From a virus, in the IMG/VR virus record IMGVR_UViG_3300037153_000047, positions 1 through 48,922 of that record: a stretch of DNA of 48,922 nucleotides; one strand, given 5' to 3'. A program made the position numbers and the translations under genes. The notes under the pieces were generated by a model. That model saw nothing but the letters and a program-made list of their open reading frames with translations, was not told the origin of the DNA and made no database searches. Numbering within the stretch: the stretch's first letter is position 1; every line of letters begins with the position of its first letter. Shown here piece after piece: positions 1 through 8,545 of this stretch.

Positions 1-120
1 GGAGCGGAGAGACACGAAATATTTTTAGTTTCTGCCCACGCAAATCAGCAGTCCAGTTCGGTCGCCACCAATGAAAACGCCGTGTGGAAAGGTGACTGGA
101 TTACGACCGGAAACAGATGA
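1..120 (+). CDS. 3' end of a gene cut by the window start
   Basis: Frame 1 is open from the first base to a TGA at 118-120, giving a 39-residue C-terminal piece that ends in WITTGNR. The other two plus frames stop earlier (at about 33 and 80). No family is recognisable. The piece lies just upstream of the terminase genes on the same strand. It could also be a chance open frame. Confidence 0.4.
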   Translation, partial: GAERHEIFLVSAHANQQSSSVATNENAVWKGDWITTGNR

Positions 121-136
121 TTTCTCCACCGAAAAC

Positions 137-164
137 AAGGTTAATTAAAATTAGTCAAAGCTTC
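137..164 (+). repeat. 28-bp dyad repeat, copy 1
   Basis: This copy has the left arm AAGGTTAATTAAA and the right half ATTAGTCAAAGCTT, one base off consensus. It ends 5 bases before the TerS start codon. It is one of twelve copies in the window, all in this orientation. No Shine-Dalgarno sequence lies between it and the ATG. Confidence 0.9.
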
Positions 165-169
165 ATACT

Positions 170-754
170 ATGGCAAAACAACAAACCATCGAGACTTCAA
201 TGCTGGCGCGACTGTTGGACGTTACGCCGAATTATATTCTGAAACTGACACAGCAAGGCGTGATTAATCGCGCCATTGACGAGGACGGGAAGGAATTGCG
301 TGGACGTTACTCGCTCTTGGCGATACGGGATTACTGTCGCTGGCTGCGCGCACAGATGAAAATTGGCGATTCTGGCGAGTCGACATACCGGATGCTGCGC
401 AATCAGAAGGTCGGCGCGGACGCGGAAATGGCACAGCTGCGGTTGAAGGAATACAAAGGGCAGCTGCATCACTCGCGCGACGTTGAATTTGTGATGACCA
501 ACATGGTGACATTTTTCAAGCAACGCGCTCTGGCTGTGCCGTCGCGGACGGCGCGATTGTGTGTCGGCAAAAAATTCCGGCAGATTTTCGACACGCTTTC
601 AGACGAAATCGCGCTCTGTTTGCGGGAACTTTCCGGATACGACGCCGCCAAATTCGCCGCCGCATCGAGGGCATATCGGGAATCACAGGGCATTGACCTC
701 GAAAGTTTGAATGGCGAAACCGAATCCACAGACGACGAAGCTGTCGGCGGTTGA
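170..754 (+). CDS. Terminase small subunit, Nu1-like
   Basis: This 194-aa protein would recognise phage DNA and recruit it to the large terminase. The first 35 or so residues look like the winged helix-turn-helix of lambda Nu1 (MLARLLDVTPNYILKLTQQG). They are followed by a helical stretch with the family pattern of R, AEMAQLRLKEYKGQLHHSRDV and VPSRTARL. Its size is near that of Nu1. It lies directly upstream of, and overlaps by 44 bp, the large subunit, which is the usual order. A dyad repeat ends 5 bases before its ATG and there is no clear ribosome-binding site. Confidence 0.85.
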   Translation: MAKQQTIETSMLARLLDVTPNYILKLTQQGVINRAIDEDGKELRGRYSLLAIRDYCRWLRAQMKIGDSGESTYRMLRNQKVGADAEMAQLRLKEYKGQLHHSRDVEFVMTNMVTFFKQRALAVPSRTARLCVGKKFRQIFDTLSDEIALCLRELSGYDAAKFAAASRAYRESQGIDLESLNGETESTDDEAVGG

Positions 755-2690
755 AAGCGCCGAGCGTGATCGATTTTTCTGGCAGACGGCGAACTACGTC
801 TGCTCGTTCGCTGCGATTGCGCGGCCACCGTCAAAATTAAAGCTGTCCGAATGGGCGGACAGGCATCGCATTCTGTCGAGCGAAAGTTCGGCTGAACCTG
901 GGCAATGGGTGACTTCAAAAGCGCCTTACGAGCGTGAAATCATGGACGCGATCAGCGATCCGTTTTGTCCGCGTGTGGTTGTGCAGAAGGCGTCACAAGT
1001 GGGAATCACTGACTCGGCGATTTTAAATCCGGTCGGTTACTTCATGGACGAAGATCCGTGCCCGATTCTGGTCGTGCAGCCGACAATCGAACTGGCGGAA
1101 GCGTTCTCCACGGATCGATTGACGCCGATGCTGCGCGACAGCCCAAGGTTGCGGAACAAAGTTTCGGACGTTCGTTCGCGGGATTCGAGCAACACGCTGC
1201 GCAGAAAATCTTTCAAAGGCGGCTACGTGGCGCTCGGCGGTGCGAACAGCGCGGCATCGTTGTCCGGTCGTCCGGTGCGCGTGGTGTTGCTGGACGAAGT
1301 GGACCGCTATCCGGCCAGCGCAGGGACAGAAGGCAATCCATTGCAGCTGGCGATTGCGCGGACTTCGGCATTCTGGAACCGCAAAATTGTAATCGTATCC
1401 AGTCCAGGAATTAAGGGCGTTTCCCACATCGAACGGGAAATGGAGGAAAGCACAAAGGAACACTGGTATCTGCCTTGTCCGGATTGCGGGACAATGCAAA
1501 TCCTCGAGTGGGACAGAATACGTTTCCGCGATTACACGCACCGCTGTCTTTCGTGTCACGAGCACAACGAAAAACATTTGTGGCTGGCGGGCGAGGGCGA
1601 ATGGCGGGCGCACACGCCTCGCGGCGGACGGATTTTGACTCGCGGTTTTTATTTGTCGGGCCTCTATAATCCGTGGATCGAATGGGACGTTCTGGTCGCG
1701 GAGTTCATGCGAGCGGTTCGCGCCAACGAGGAAGGCGACATCGAGCCATTGAAAGCATTTCGCAATACGCGCCTCGGTCAGTTGCACGACGACACGGGGC
1801 AGCGCGTGGAAATCGACCTTTACAAGGATCGCCGCGAAGTTTACGAGCACGAAATTCCAGACGGCGTGCTTGCGTTGACTGCTGGCATTGACGTGGGCGA
1901 CTACGGATTGAACTACGAAATCGTGGGCTGGGGAAAAGGTCGGGAATCGTGGGGAATCGAATACGGAATCTTGGACGGTGATCCTCGGGAACAGGACGTG
2001 TGGGATTTGCTGGACGCGCACGTCTACAAAAGATTTTTCACGACTAGCGACGATAAAAAAATGCGGGTGCGCAAAATCGCAGTCGACTCGGGGCACGCGG
2101 CTGATTTCGTTTACGTTTACACGAAAGCGCGGCAACCGCGCTGCATCGCGATCAAAGGCGAAGGCGGTCTCGGCAAACCGTTCATCAAAGGCGCTGGAAC
2201 ATTCACGAAAACAAATCGCGCCCGACTGCAAACGTTGGGCGTTGACAGTGGCAAAGAGGAAATCGTCAACCGACTGATGGTCGACAAACCTGGCGCTGGC
2301 TTTTGTCATTTTCCAAAGCTGATGAACGGCGACGCGGCACGCGGCTACGACGAAGAATATTTCAAAGGGCTGACTGCGGAACGACGCATCGTGAAAGCGA
2401 AACACGGTTTCCGGACTTACATCTGGACAAAACGATTGTCACAGCGCAACGAGCCATTCGACTGTCGCAATTACGCGCTCGGCGCGATGGCGCTGCCATA
2501 CTCGGGCATCAAGCTGGACACAATGACGCGGGATTTGTGGACGACTGCGGACACCAAAGCGGAGCAGGCTACCACGCCATTCGGGGCACAGGATCGCCGG
2601 ATGATGGAAACGCCGGAAGCGATGCGTCAGCAACGGGAAGCGCAGGGCAAACCGCCTAAGTTCGGGGCGCAAAATCGCGGTCTGTTTTAG
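711..2690 (+). CDS. Terminase large subunit, lambda GpA family
   Basis: This 659-aa protein is the ATP-driven DNA-packaging motor and nuclease. The N-terminal ATPase has a Walker-A-like segment (QKASQVGIT, about residues 92-100) and a Walker B (VVLLDEVD, 191-198). A zinc-knuckle-like CPDCG...CLSCHE pair lies near 256-283, as in other GpA proteins. The C-terminal RNase-H-like nuclease begins around TAGIDVGDYG (about 388), with further motifs AVDSGHAADF and RNYALGAMALP. The start at 711 overlaps the small-subunit gene by 44 bp, suggesting translational coupling. A dyad repeat follows the stop. Confidence 0.95.
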   Translation: MAKPNPQTTKLSAVESAERDRFFWQTANYVCSFAAIARPPSKLKLSEWADRHRILSSESSAEPGQWVTSKAPYEREIMDAISDPFCPRVVVQKASQVGITDSAILNPVGYFMDEDPCPILVVQPTIELAEAFSTDRLTPMLRDSPRLRNKVSDVRSRDSSNTLRRKSFKGGYVALGGANSAASLSGRPVRVVLLDEVDRYPASAGTEGNPLQLAIARTSAFWNRKIVIVSSPGIKGVSHIEREMEESTKEHWYLPCPDCGTMQILEWDRIRFRDYTHRCLSCHEHNEKHLWLAGEGEWRAHTPRGGRILTRGFYLSGLYNPWIEWDVLVAEFMRAVRANEEGDIEPLKAFRNTRLGQLHDDTGQRVEIDLYKDRREVYEHEIPDGVLALTAGIDVGDYGLNYEIVGWGKGRESWGIEYGILDGDPREQDVWDLLDAHVYKRFFTTSDDKKMRVRKIAVDSGHAADFVYVYTKARQPRCIAIKGEGGLGKPFIKGAGTFTKTNRARLQTLGVDSGKEEIVNRLMVDKPGAGFCHFPKLMNGDAARGYDEEYFKGLTAERRIVKAKHGFRTYIWTKRLSQRNEPFDCRNYALGAMALPYSGIKLDTMTRDLWTTADTKAEQATTPFGAQDRRMMETPEAMRQQREAQGKPPKFGAQNRGLF

Positions 2691-2722
2691 TAACGTCCGC
2701 CTGTATCGCAGGGCATAAAAAG

Positions 2723-2750
2723 AAGGTTAATTAAATTTAGTCAAAGCTTC
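2723..2750 (+). repeat. 28-bp dyad repeat, copy 2
   Basis: The left arm is AAGGTTAATTAAA and the right half TTTAGTCAAAGCTT. This copy sits between the TerL stop and the 3' end of a minus-strand gene, whose stop codon (2749-2751) overlaps its last bases. Here the repeat is therefore not simply a leader of a plus-strand gene. Confidence 0.9.
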
Positions 2751-2958
2751 ATGCCGAGTCATACGGCCGGATATTTTTGCCTGTGGTGCGGCTGGCCCAC
2801 TCGCATAAAACGTTGCGAGCGATTGCGGATCGGTAGCCGTGGCCACTGGTCTCGCGCTGGATTAACAAGTCCATCACGGCGCGTGGAACTGTGCATTCGA
2901 GGCGATAATCGCCGACTCGCGGTCGCCCGCGTCCTCGTTGTGCAATCTTCACCTGCAT
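2749..2958 (-). CDS. Small ribbon-helix-helix-like DNA-binding protein
   Basis: This 69-aa protein has a basic start (RGRPRVG), a beta-strand-like YRLECTVP, then two helices (AVMDLLIQRE and YRSAIARNVLCEWA). That is the layout of Arc/CopG ribbon-helix-helix proteins, which bind short palindromes as dimers. The family call is from pattern only. I start it at the ATG at 2958; an in-frame ATG at 3000 would add 14 residues. It is antisense to the late operon and its stop codon touches dyad repeat copy 2, which makes it one candidate for a protein that binds the repeat. The overlapping plus-strand frame from 2751 reads like a shadow. Confidence 0.55.
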   Translation of the reverse strand: MQVKIAQRGRGRPRVGDYRLECTVPRAVMDLLIQRETSGHGYRSAIARNVLCEWASRTTGKNIRPYDSA

Positions 2959-3070
2959 GGCGCGGACTTTACTCCCGCTGCCAGCGTGGTGGCAATGCAA
3001 AATTTTTCGGCTTAGTATTTTTTACGCCTTTTTTTCTGCGGTTTTGTCTGATAGGGTCGCCAGTTTTGGA

Positions 3071-3382
3071 ATGCCGCAGCCAAATGGAATCGCCGTTATC
3101 ACACCGCGTGACGAAGTCACTGGCGATCCTATCGTGCCTTTCACATGTCCGTGGGCGCAGGACGGTTTACGACGGGCCATGGAAGGCATGGTCGGCACTG
3201 GCTCGGGCGTAGAAGGCTACGGCATCGGCAGTCGTTGGGTCCGGTTTCGCACAGCTGCGGAACAGGCTGCGACCGTCGATTACTGGCAGAAAATGGTGGA
3301 ATACTACTGCGGCGCGGCTGCACTTCCGCCTTGGATGACTGGACGCGACACAGCTTGTCGCATCGTTCCGCGTGACGTATGA
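3071..3382 (+). CDS. Head-tail joining protein, gpW-like position
   Basis: This 103-aa protein lies between the large terminase and the portal, where lambda has gpW. The start at 3071 (MPQPNGIAVITPRD) is preferred over 2957 because the upstream stretch overlaps the minus-strand gene and reads unlike protein. The segment WVRFRTAAEQAATVDYWQKM resembles the helical part of gpW-type proteins, though weakly. It overlaps the portal start by 4 bp (ATGA). The ribosome-binding site is poor. Confidence 0.6.
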   Translation: MPQPNGIAVITPRDEVTGDPIVPFTCPWAQDGLRRAMEGMVGTGSGVEGYGIGSRWVRFRTAAEQAATVDYWQKMVEYYCGAAALPPWMTGRDTACRIVPRDV

Positions 3383-5079
3383 AAACGATCAACGGTCACA
3401 ACGGTCACGCTAAAAGATTTCCGGCTGGCACGATCCTGGACTCTCGCGGCCAGCCATTTTTAAACTCGGCGGTGTTGTCTCCGGTGTTCGGCGGTGGAAC
3501 AGGCTACGGACAATACGGCGCGAACTTATCAAAAAATGCACTAGCGGGCTGGTTGTTTCGAGGCGGGGACGCCGATCAGGATATCGGCTACAACGCGCAA
3601 GTGTTACGAGAACGAAGCCGCGACGCGTTCATGGGCATCCCGCTCGCGGCTGGTGCCATTGAAACGATGGACACTAACGTGATCGGTGAAGGTCTTTATC
3701 CTGCGCCTAACGTGGACGGTGAAGCGTTGGGACTGACGCCGGAGGAAACGACCGCGCTGAACAACGAACTGGCGGAAAAATTTGACTGGTGGGCTTGTGA
3801 TCCTCGGGAGTGCGACTGGGGCGCGCGTGACGATTTCTACACGCTGCAACACACCGCGTTTCAGTCGATGCTCCTTTCTGGCGACTGTCCGATTTTGTTT
3901 CCACTGAAAGCGCGACGCGGAAATTTGTTCGAACTGAAACTACGTGTGCTGGAAGCCGACCGGATACGCGATCCGCAATTCGTCGATCCGAACAAAAACA
4001 TTTTTAACGGCGTGGAACTGGGGCCGGACGGGGAACTTGCTGCGTATCACGTGAGCGAAGTTCATCCGTTGTCGGTGTTGCGGTATCGTTACTACGGAAT
4101 CACGCAGGGCAAAACTTATCGCGTGGAGCCATTCGGGACTCTGTCGGGTCGGAGAAACATGGTGCTGCTGATACGCCCCGAACGTCCGGAACAACGTCGG
4201 GGCGTCCCGATTCTTTCTGTGTGTCTGGAACTGCTGAAACAACTCGGCCGCTATACGGACGCGACGGTGCTCGGCGCGGTGATTCAATCCTACTTCACGG
4301 CGTTTATCACGCAGGAATTTCCTGATCCGCAGATCTTTGATTCGCTGCTGACGGAGGAACAGAAGGCGGAAATCTGTAACTTCAATCCATACAACGTGCA
4401 GCTTGGCCCAGGCATTGTGAACTTCATGCGGCCTGGGCACGCGGTGAATTTTGCCACGCCCACGCAACCACAATCGACATTCGGCGACTTCACCATTGCG
4501 GTTGCGAAATTCGTGGGCGCTGCGGTTGGCGTTCCATACGAAGTCCTGTTAAAACAATACAACGCCAGCTATTCGGCATCACGTGCCGCCCTTCTGGACT
4601 TCTGGCGGCGCGTGCGCAAGCATCGGGCGCAAGTGGTGACACAGCTGTGCCAGCCAGCTTACGAGGAATGGCTGACAGACGCCGTTTTGTTAGGCCGTAT
4701 TGAAAATTTCGCGGGCGACTTCAACGATCCTTATGTGCGACGCGCCATGTTGCGCTGCATTTGGACTGGCAATTCTGCTGGCAGTCTTGATCCACAAAAA
4801 GAGGTCGCGGCTGCGGACATGAAAGTGAAAAGCGGTTTCTCGACCATTGAACGCGAATCGATGGAGCTAAACGGGAGCGATTGGCGGGACAATGTGCGAC
4901 AACAGGCGGTGGAGAAACGGGAGTTCGACGACAGCGACCTAACTTTTCCACCGGATCGCTCAGGCGGCGGCGGTGGCGGGTTCGGTGGCACGCCTTCGCC
5001 GCAACGTGGTCAACCAGCTGCGCGGACGCGGCGATTTTCTCGATCCGCGACAGCGTCAAGCGGGAGGCATTATCGATGA
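3379..5079 (+). CDS. Portal protein, lambda GpB family
   Basis: This 566-aa protein forms the ring at the head vertex through which DNA is packaged and the tail attaches. Family features are the early RSRDAFMGIPLAAGAIETM, then LQHTAFQSMLLSGDCPILFP, and late SRAALLDFWRRVRKHRAQVV. The last 40 or so residues are Gly- and Arg-rich with a run of glycines and are probably disordered. It overlaps its neighbours by 4 bp at both ends (ATGA type), which indicates coupled translation with the protease gene. Confidence 0.93.
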   Translation: MKTINGHNGHAKRFPAGTILDSRGQPFLNSAVLSPVFGGGTGYGQYGANLSKNALAGWLFRGGDADQDIGYNAQVLRERSRDAFMGIPLAAGAIETMDTNVIGEGLYPAPNVDGEALGLTPEETTALNNELAEKFDWWACDPRECDWGARDDFYTLQHTAFQSMLLSGDCPILFPLKARRGNLFELKLRVLEADRIRDPQFVDPNKNIFNGVELGPDGELAAYHVSEVHPLSVLRYRYYGITQGKTYRVEPFGTLSGRRNMVLLIRPERPEQRRGVPILSVCLELLKQLGRYTDATVLGAVIQSYFTAFITQEFPDPQIFDSLLTEEQKAEICNFNPYNVQLGPGIVNFMRPGHAVNFATPTQPQSTFGDFTIAVAKFVGAAVGVPYEVLLKQYNASYSASRAALLDFWRRVRKHRAQVVTQLCQPAYEEWLTDAVLLGRIENFAGDFNDPYVRRAMLRCIWTGNSAGSLDPQKEVAAADMKVKSGFSTIERESMELNGSDWRDNVRQQAVEKREFDDSDLTFPPDRSGGGGGGFGGTPSPQRGQPAARTRRFSRSATASSGRHYR

Positions 5080-6248
5080 AAGAATTTTACAAATTTCGTT
5101 GCGCTGCGGATGACGCCGACAGCGCGGAACTTTTGATCTTCGACGCCATCGGCGACTGGGAGGACATGGGCGAAGTCTCGGCGAAAATGTTGGCGCGCGA
5201 CTTGGCGAAGCTGCCTGCGAGTGTGAAGCGCCTCGACATTCACATCAACAGTCCTGGTGGCTCGTTGTTCGAGGCGTCCGCGATTTATTCGCGCCTCGCC
5301 GATCATCGGTCGAAGAAAATGGTTTTTGTGGACGGCCTCGCTGCGAGCGCGGCATCAATCGTGGCGATGGTCGGACACAAAATTTATATCCGCGCAAACG
5401 CGCAAATGATGATTCACCTGCCAAGCGGCATTGCCATGGGCAACGCGGACGACATGCGCAAAATGGCTGCTGCGCTCGATAGCGTGACAGAATCGATGCT
5501 GAACGTTTACGCGTCGCGGACCGGACAGGAGCGCGACGATATCCGGCAAATGCTTGCCGACGAAACGTGGCTCGCGCCGGACAAAGCGGTGGAACTGGGG
5601 TTCGCCGACGAAGTGCGCGGCGTGGTGAAAGCGGCTGCGCAGATCGACGCGACTCGCGCCATATTCAACGGAGCGGAGTTCGATATTTCAAGATTTCATA
5701 ACCTTCCGGCGTTTCACGCCTACAAACCAAAGGACAAAACCATGCCTAGCAAAGTAAAAAACGAGAAGAAAAAAGACGACGACGAAAACGGAAATGGAAA
5801 CGGCAATGGCGAAGGTGACGAAGGCAAAGAGGAAACTCAAACGCCGACTCCACCTGCGCAGACGCCGCATCCACAGACGCCAGCAGCGCAACCGACACAA
5901 CGCACTGATCCTGCGGCAGCGTCGGACTTCGACAAGGGAATTGCTGCCGAGCGCGCTCGAGTGAGCGCGTTGCAAGCGCTGGATCGGCCAGCAACGCACG
6001 AGATCATCGTCAACGCGATCAAAGACGGCAAGACGGCCGCCGATGTGACCGCCGCGTGCATCGACGCAATGGACAAAGCGGGGAAGCAAAATGCGCGACG
6101 TGAGGACGGGAAAATCCTCGGTCAGATTCCAGGCTCGGAAGGCGGTAACGGCGGGACTGACGACGAGAAAAAAGCTTTTGGCACCTTGATTAAAAACAAG
6201 GTGGCCGAGCGACAGAAAACGATGCGGTTCCAACACAGTCGCAACTAA
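5076..6248 (+). CDS. Head maturation protease (ClpP fold) with scaffold domain
   Basis: This 390-aa protein would cleave scaffold and itself during head maturation. The ClpP-like domain has DIHINSPGGSLFEA (54-67), a probable nucleophile Ser91 in GLAASAAS and a probable His114 in MMIHLPSG. The acidic partner is less certain. From about 223 the chain becomes Lys/Asp-rich and then Pro/Gln-rich (disordered), ending in a helical scaffold-like tail. I chose the start at 5076 because GGAGG precedes it and it overlaps the portal stop. A longer frame from 4881 is mostly portal shadow. Confidence 0.9.
   Translation: MKEFYKFRCAADDADSAELLIFDAIGDWEDMGEVSAKMLARDLAKLPASVKRLDIHINSPGGSLFEASAIYSRLADHRSKKMVFVDGLAASAASIVAMVGHKIYIRANAQMMIHLPSGIAMGNADDMRKMAAALDSVTESMLNVYASRTGQERDDIRQMLADETWLAPDKAVELGFADEVRGVVKAAAQIDATRAIFNGAEFDISRFHNLPAFHAYKPKDKTMPSKVKNEKKKDDDENGNGNGNGEGDEGKEETQTPTPPAQTPHPQTPAAQPTQRTDPAAASDFDKGIAAERARVSALQALDRPATHEIIVNAIKDGKTAADVTAACIDAMDKAGKQNARREDGKILGQIPGSEGGNGGTDDEKKAFGTLIKNKVAERQKTMRFQHSRN
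5742..6248 (+). CDS. Nested scaffold protein (internal start in protease gene)
   Basis: An ATG at 5742, in frame with the protease, is preceded by AAGGA with normal spacing. It would produce a separate 168-aa protein starting MPSKVKNEKKKDDD. This matches the lambda arrangement, in which the scaffold Nu3 is encoded within the protease gene C. The product is highly charged, low-complexity and then helical, as expected for scaffold. Separate expression is inferred, not shown. Confidence 0.65.
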   Translation: MPSKVKNEKKKDDDENGNGNGNGEGDEGKEETQTPTPPAQTPHPQTPAAQPTQRTDPAAASDFDKGIAAERARVSALQALDRPATHEIIVNAIKDGKTAADVTAACIDAMDKAGKQNARREDGKILGQIPGSEGGNGGTDDEKKAFGTLIKNKVAERQKTMRFQHSRN

Positions 6249-6277
6249 CAACGCAGTAGACGAAAGGAAAAATCACT

Positions 6278-6709
6278 ATGCCAATCAAAGGTTCAATCAA
6301 TCCCTTCACGAATGTGTTGGGGCTGGGCATCCACACCACGTGGAAAATCTACCGCTATCCATTTGAGGATTCGGGCGGTGAAATCATCGGGAACATGAAA
6401 GAAGGTTATCTGGTCAAGTTCAACGCCACGGGCGATGCTGTTGCTGGCGCTGTAGCGACTGACGACGCTGCGCTCGGTGGCATCATTGTCGGCCTGCCTG
6501 GGCCGGAGGAAGACGAAGCGGTCGCGCCACTGACGGTTGCGGTGGCTGTGCAAGGCGAGTTTAACTACAACCAAGTTCATTACGCGAATGCACACGCGGT
6601 TGTTCCGCCTGCGACGCCAGCGCCGATCTCGCCTGCAGGTGTGGCGCGGTTGCGTGAATTAAACATCTTCCTCGATCCTGCCATTCCGGCAGGCGGCTTG
6701 CAGCCGTAA
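6278..6709 (+). CDS. Probable head decoration protein
   Basis: This 143-aa protein lies between the protease and the capsid protein, the place of lambda gpD. The sequence is rich in Ala, Gly and Val with repeated beta-type stretches (AVAGAVATDDAALGGIIVG and APLTVAVAVQGEF), typical of small capsid-stabilising proteins. A clear GAAAGGA precedes the ATG. The assignment rests mostly on position. Confidence 0.6.
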   Translation: MPIKGSINPFTNVLGLGIHTTWKIYRYPFEDSGGEIIGNMKEGYLVKFNATGDAVAGAVATDDAALGGIIVGLPGPEEDEAVAPLTVAVAVQGEFNYNQVHYANAHAVVPPATPAPISPAGVARLRELNIFLDPAIPAGGLQP

Positions 6710-6749
6710 TTCGCAGTCACCACAACACAAACAGAAGGACAACAAAACT

Positions 6750-8135
6750 ATGGATCCTAACTATGAGCCAGTGACGCTTCTCGAAGCGTTCGAACAGGGG
6801 CCACTCGTTCACACATTCCTGCGTGATACATTTTTCGGTGGCCGTGAATTTCCGCCGACGAACATGGTGGAATTTGATTTCAAGCGCGGACGCCGGAAGA
6901 TGGCACCATTCATTGCGCCGCTGATCGGCGGCAAAATCGTGGAGCGCGAAGGATACGAGACACGGTTCTTCCGTGCGCCTCGTCTCGCGCCAGTTCGTAA
7001 TTTGCGCGTGCCAGATTTGGAGGCGCGAATGATCGGCGAGACAATCTACAGCGGTCGGACGCCTGCGGATCGCGCTGCGGAACTGCTGGCCGACGACGCG
7101 ATCATGCTCGACGAAATGATTACTCGTCGGGAGGAATGGATGTGCAGGGAAGTGCTGGTCAACGGAGCAATCACGGTGACTGCCGACCACGGCTACGTGG
7201 AGCGGATCAGCTTCCTCGAAAGCGCCTCCGGCGCAGTCGACAACCATTTCACGCCGTTGAACGGCAAATGGGACACGCCGGCCTCGACGCCACTCGGAGA
7301 TTTCGAGGCGGCGCGGTTGAATCAAATTCGCGTGTCAGGTGTCGCGCCGAACGTGGCGCTGCTTGGAACAACTGCGGCTGCGGCTTTCGTGAACAACGAG
7401 AACGTGGCCAAGTTTCTGGACAGCACACGCTTCCAATGGGCGACGGTCGCGCCGATCATCCAAAGTGATTCGGTGGTGCGACTGGGTCGGGTGCCAGGGC
7501 TGGAACTTTACACCTACGCCGAATACTTCGAGGACGACCTTGGCCAGCTGTTCCCGATGTTGCCGGACAATCTGGTTCTGCTTGCGTCGACCAACGTGCA
7601 GAACAAGATCGTTTACGGCGCATACACGCAGCTCGAGGATGCGAAGGCAAAACGCTACGTGACTTATCAGACCAGCAGGATTCCGTTCGTCTACGGAGAC
7701 GAGGAAAACGGTCACCTGTTTTATCGTCTGACTTCGTGTCCGTTGCCGATGCCGAACGACATTCTGGCGTTCACGCTGATCGACGCGGTCGATCCGGCGA
7801 CGACGCTCGACCGTGATCCGACGCGGGTGCCGTATCTGAAACGGCTCGGTGAAGAAAAGGGCGAGCGCGAGGAAGGCGAAGGGCCAGAACTGACCGAGGG
7901 CAGCGATCACACGCCACAGGAGGAAAGCGATTCGAAGTTCGGCAAGCTTCCTGGTGGGCGCACTCGCGGCGAGGGTGAAGGCGAGGAATCGGACGGAAAC
8001 GATACCGACCTCGATTCGATGACCGTCGACGAACTGCGACAGACCGCAGACGACGAAGGCGTGGACATTCCGAGCCACGCAACCAAAGCGGAAATCAAAA
8101 AGGCGATCAAGAAAGCGAGGAAAGCCAACCAATAG
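6750..8135 (+). CDS. Major capsid protein, lambda E family, with charged C-terminal extension
   Basis: This 461-aa protein forms the head shell (HK97 fold expected). Family features are the opening LLEAFEQGPLVHTFLRDTFF, then FDFKRGRRKMAPF, and ADRAAELLADDAIMLDEMITRREEWM. The core ends near residue 360. The last 100 or so residues are unusual: an acidic Glu/Gly stretch followed by a short helical domain (MTVDELRQTADDEGVDIPSH, then a Lys-rich helix). That domain looks like the HeH/Rho-N/SAP-type fold often found on nucleic-acid-associated proteins. It might be displayed on the capsid or face the DNA. Confidence 0.92.
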   Translation: MDPNYEPVTLLEAFEQGPLVHTFLRDTFFGGREFPPTNMVEFDFKRGRRKMAPFIAPLIGGKIVEREGYETRFFRAPRLAPVRNLRVPDLEARMIGETIYSGRTPADRAAELLADDAIMLDEMITRREEWMCREVLVNGAITVTADHGYVERISFLESASGAVDNHFTPLNGKWDTPASTPLGDFEAARLNQIRVSGVAPNVALLGTTAAAAFVNNENVAKFLDSTRFQWATVAPIIQSDSVVRLGRVPGLELYTYAEYFEDDLGQLFPMLPDNLVLLASTNVQNKIVYGAYTQLEDAKAKRYVTYQTSRIPFVYGDEENGHLFYRLTSCPLPMPNDILAFTLIDAVDPATTLDRDPTRVPYLKRLGEEKGEREEGEGPELTEGSDHTPQEESDSKFGKLPGGRTRGEGEGEESDGNDTDLDSMTVDELRQTADDEGVDIPSHATKAEIKKAIKKARKANQ

Positions 8136-8140
8136 ATCGG

Positions 8141-8168
8141 AAGGTTAATTAAATTTAGTTAAAGCTTC
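8141..8168 (+). repeat. 28-bp dyad repeat, copy 3
   Basis: The left arm is AAGGTTAATTAAA and the right half TTTAGTTAAAGCTT, with one C-to-T change. It begins 6 bases after the capsid gene stop and ends 5 bases before the next start codon, which has no Shine-Dalgarno of its own. Confidence 0.9.
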
Positions 8169-8173
8169 CTGCC

Positions 8174-8542
8174 ATGAGTTTGCGAGAACAATTCGAGCCG
8201 GACCTTTCCAATATTTTCATCAATATTGGCGAGTTTGCGACCGAGCGCGAGTTCCGCATTTCAGACGGGCACGGAGGCTTTACGGTGTTCAAATGTCCTG
8301 TGGTTTGGGACAAAGACGCTGTGAGACAACAGCCAATCGTCACGATTCATGGCGTGTTCATGGGCGACGTTCGTTGCTACATCGAACACAAATATTTGCC
8401 ACGCGCTCCGGTTGCGGGTGAACTGATCTATTCGCCCGCCAACCAGCCGTGGGAAGTCTTGGACTGTGTCGATGCTGAAAGTCTTTACGAATTGGCGCTT
8501 TCGGCTTCGCGGTCGCAACCGTCGCAATACGGAAAGAACTGA
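8174..8542 (+). CDS. Head-tail connector protein
   Basis: This 122-aa protein directly follows the capsid gene and precedes the gpZ homologue. Small beta-rich proteins at this place act in head completion or head-tail joining (FII-type). The sequence has alternating beta-type segments (PIVTIHGVFMGDVRCYIE and GELIYSPANQPWEVLDC). The function is inferred from position. The dyad repeat ends 5 bases before the ATG. Confidence 0.6.
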   Translation: MSLREQFEPDLSNIFINIGEFATEREFRISDGHGGFTVFKCPVVWDKDAVRQQPIVTIHGVFMGDVRCYIEHKYLPRAPVAGELIYSPANQPWEVLDCVDAESLYELALSASRSQPSQYGKN

Positions 8543-8545
8543 CCA

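Noticed and set aside
1023-2405. Long minus-strand frame inside the terminase gene
   Set aside because: It is rich in His, Arg, Val and Phe with no motifs, and is the mirror of a well-recognised terminase gene.
2751-3212. Plus-strand frame of 153 residues starting right after dyad copy 2
   Set aside because: The sequence is rich in Arg, Trp and Cys without pattern. It covers the antisense of a better minus-strand gene and runs out of frame into the gpW-like gene.
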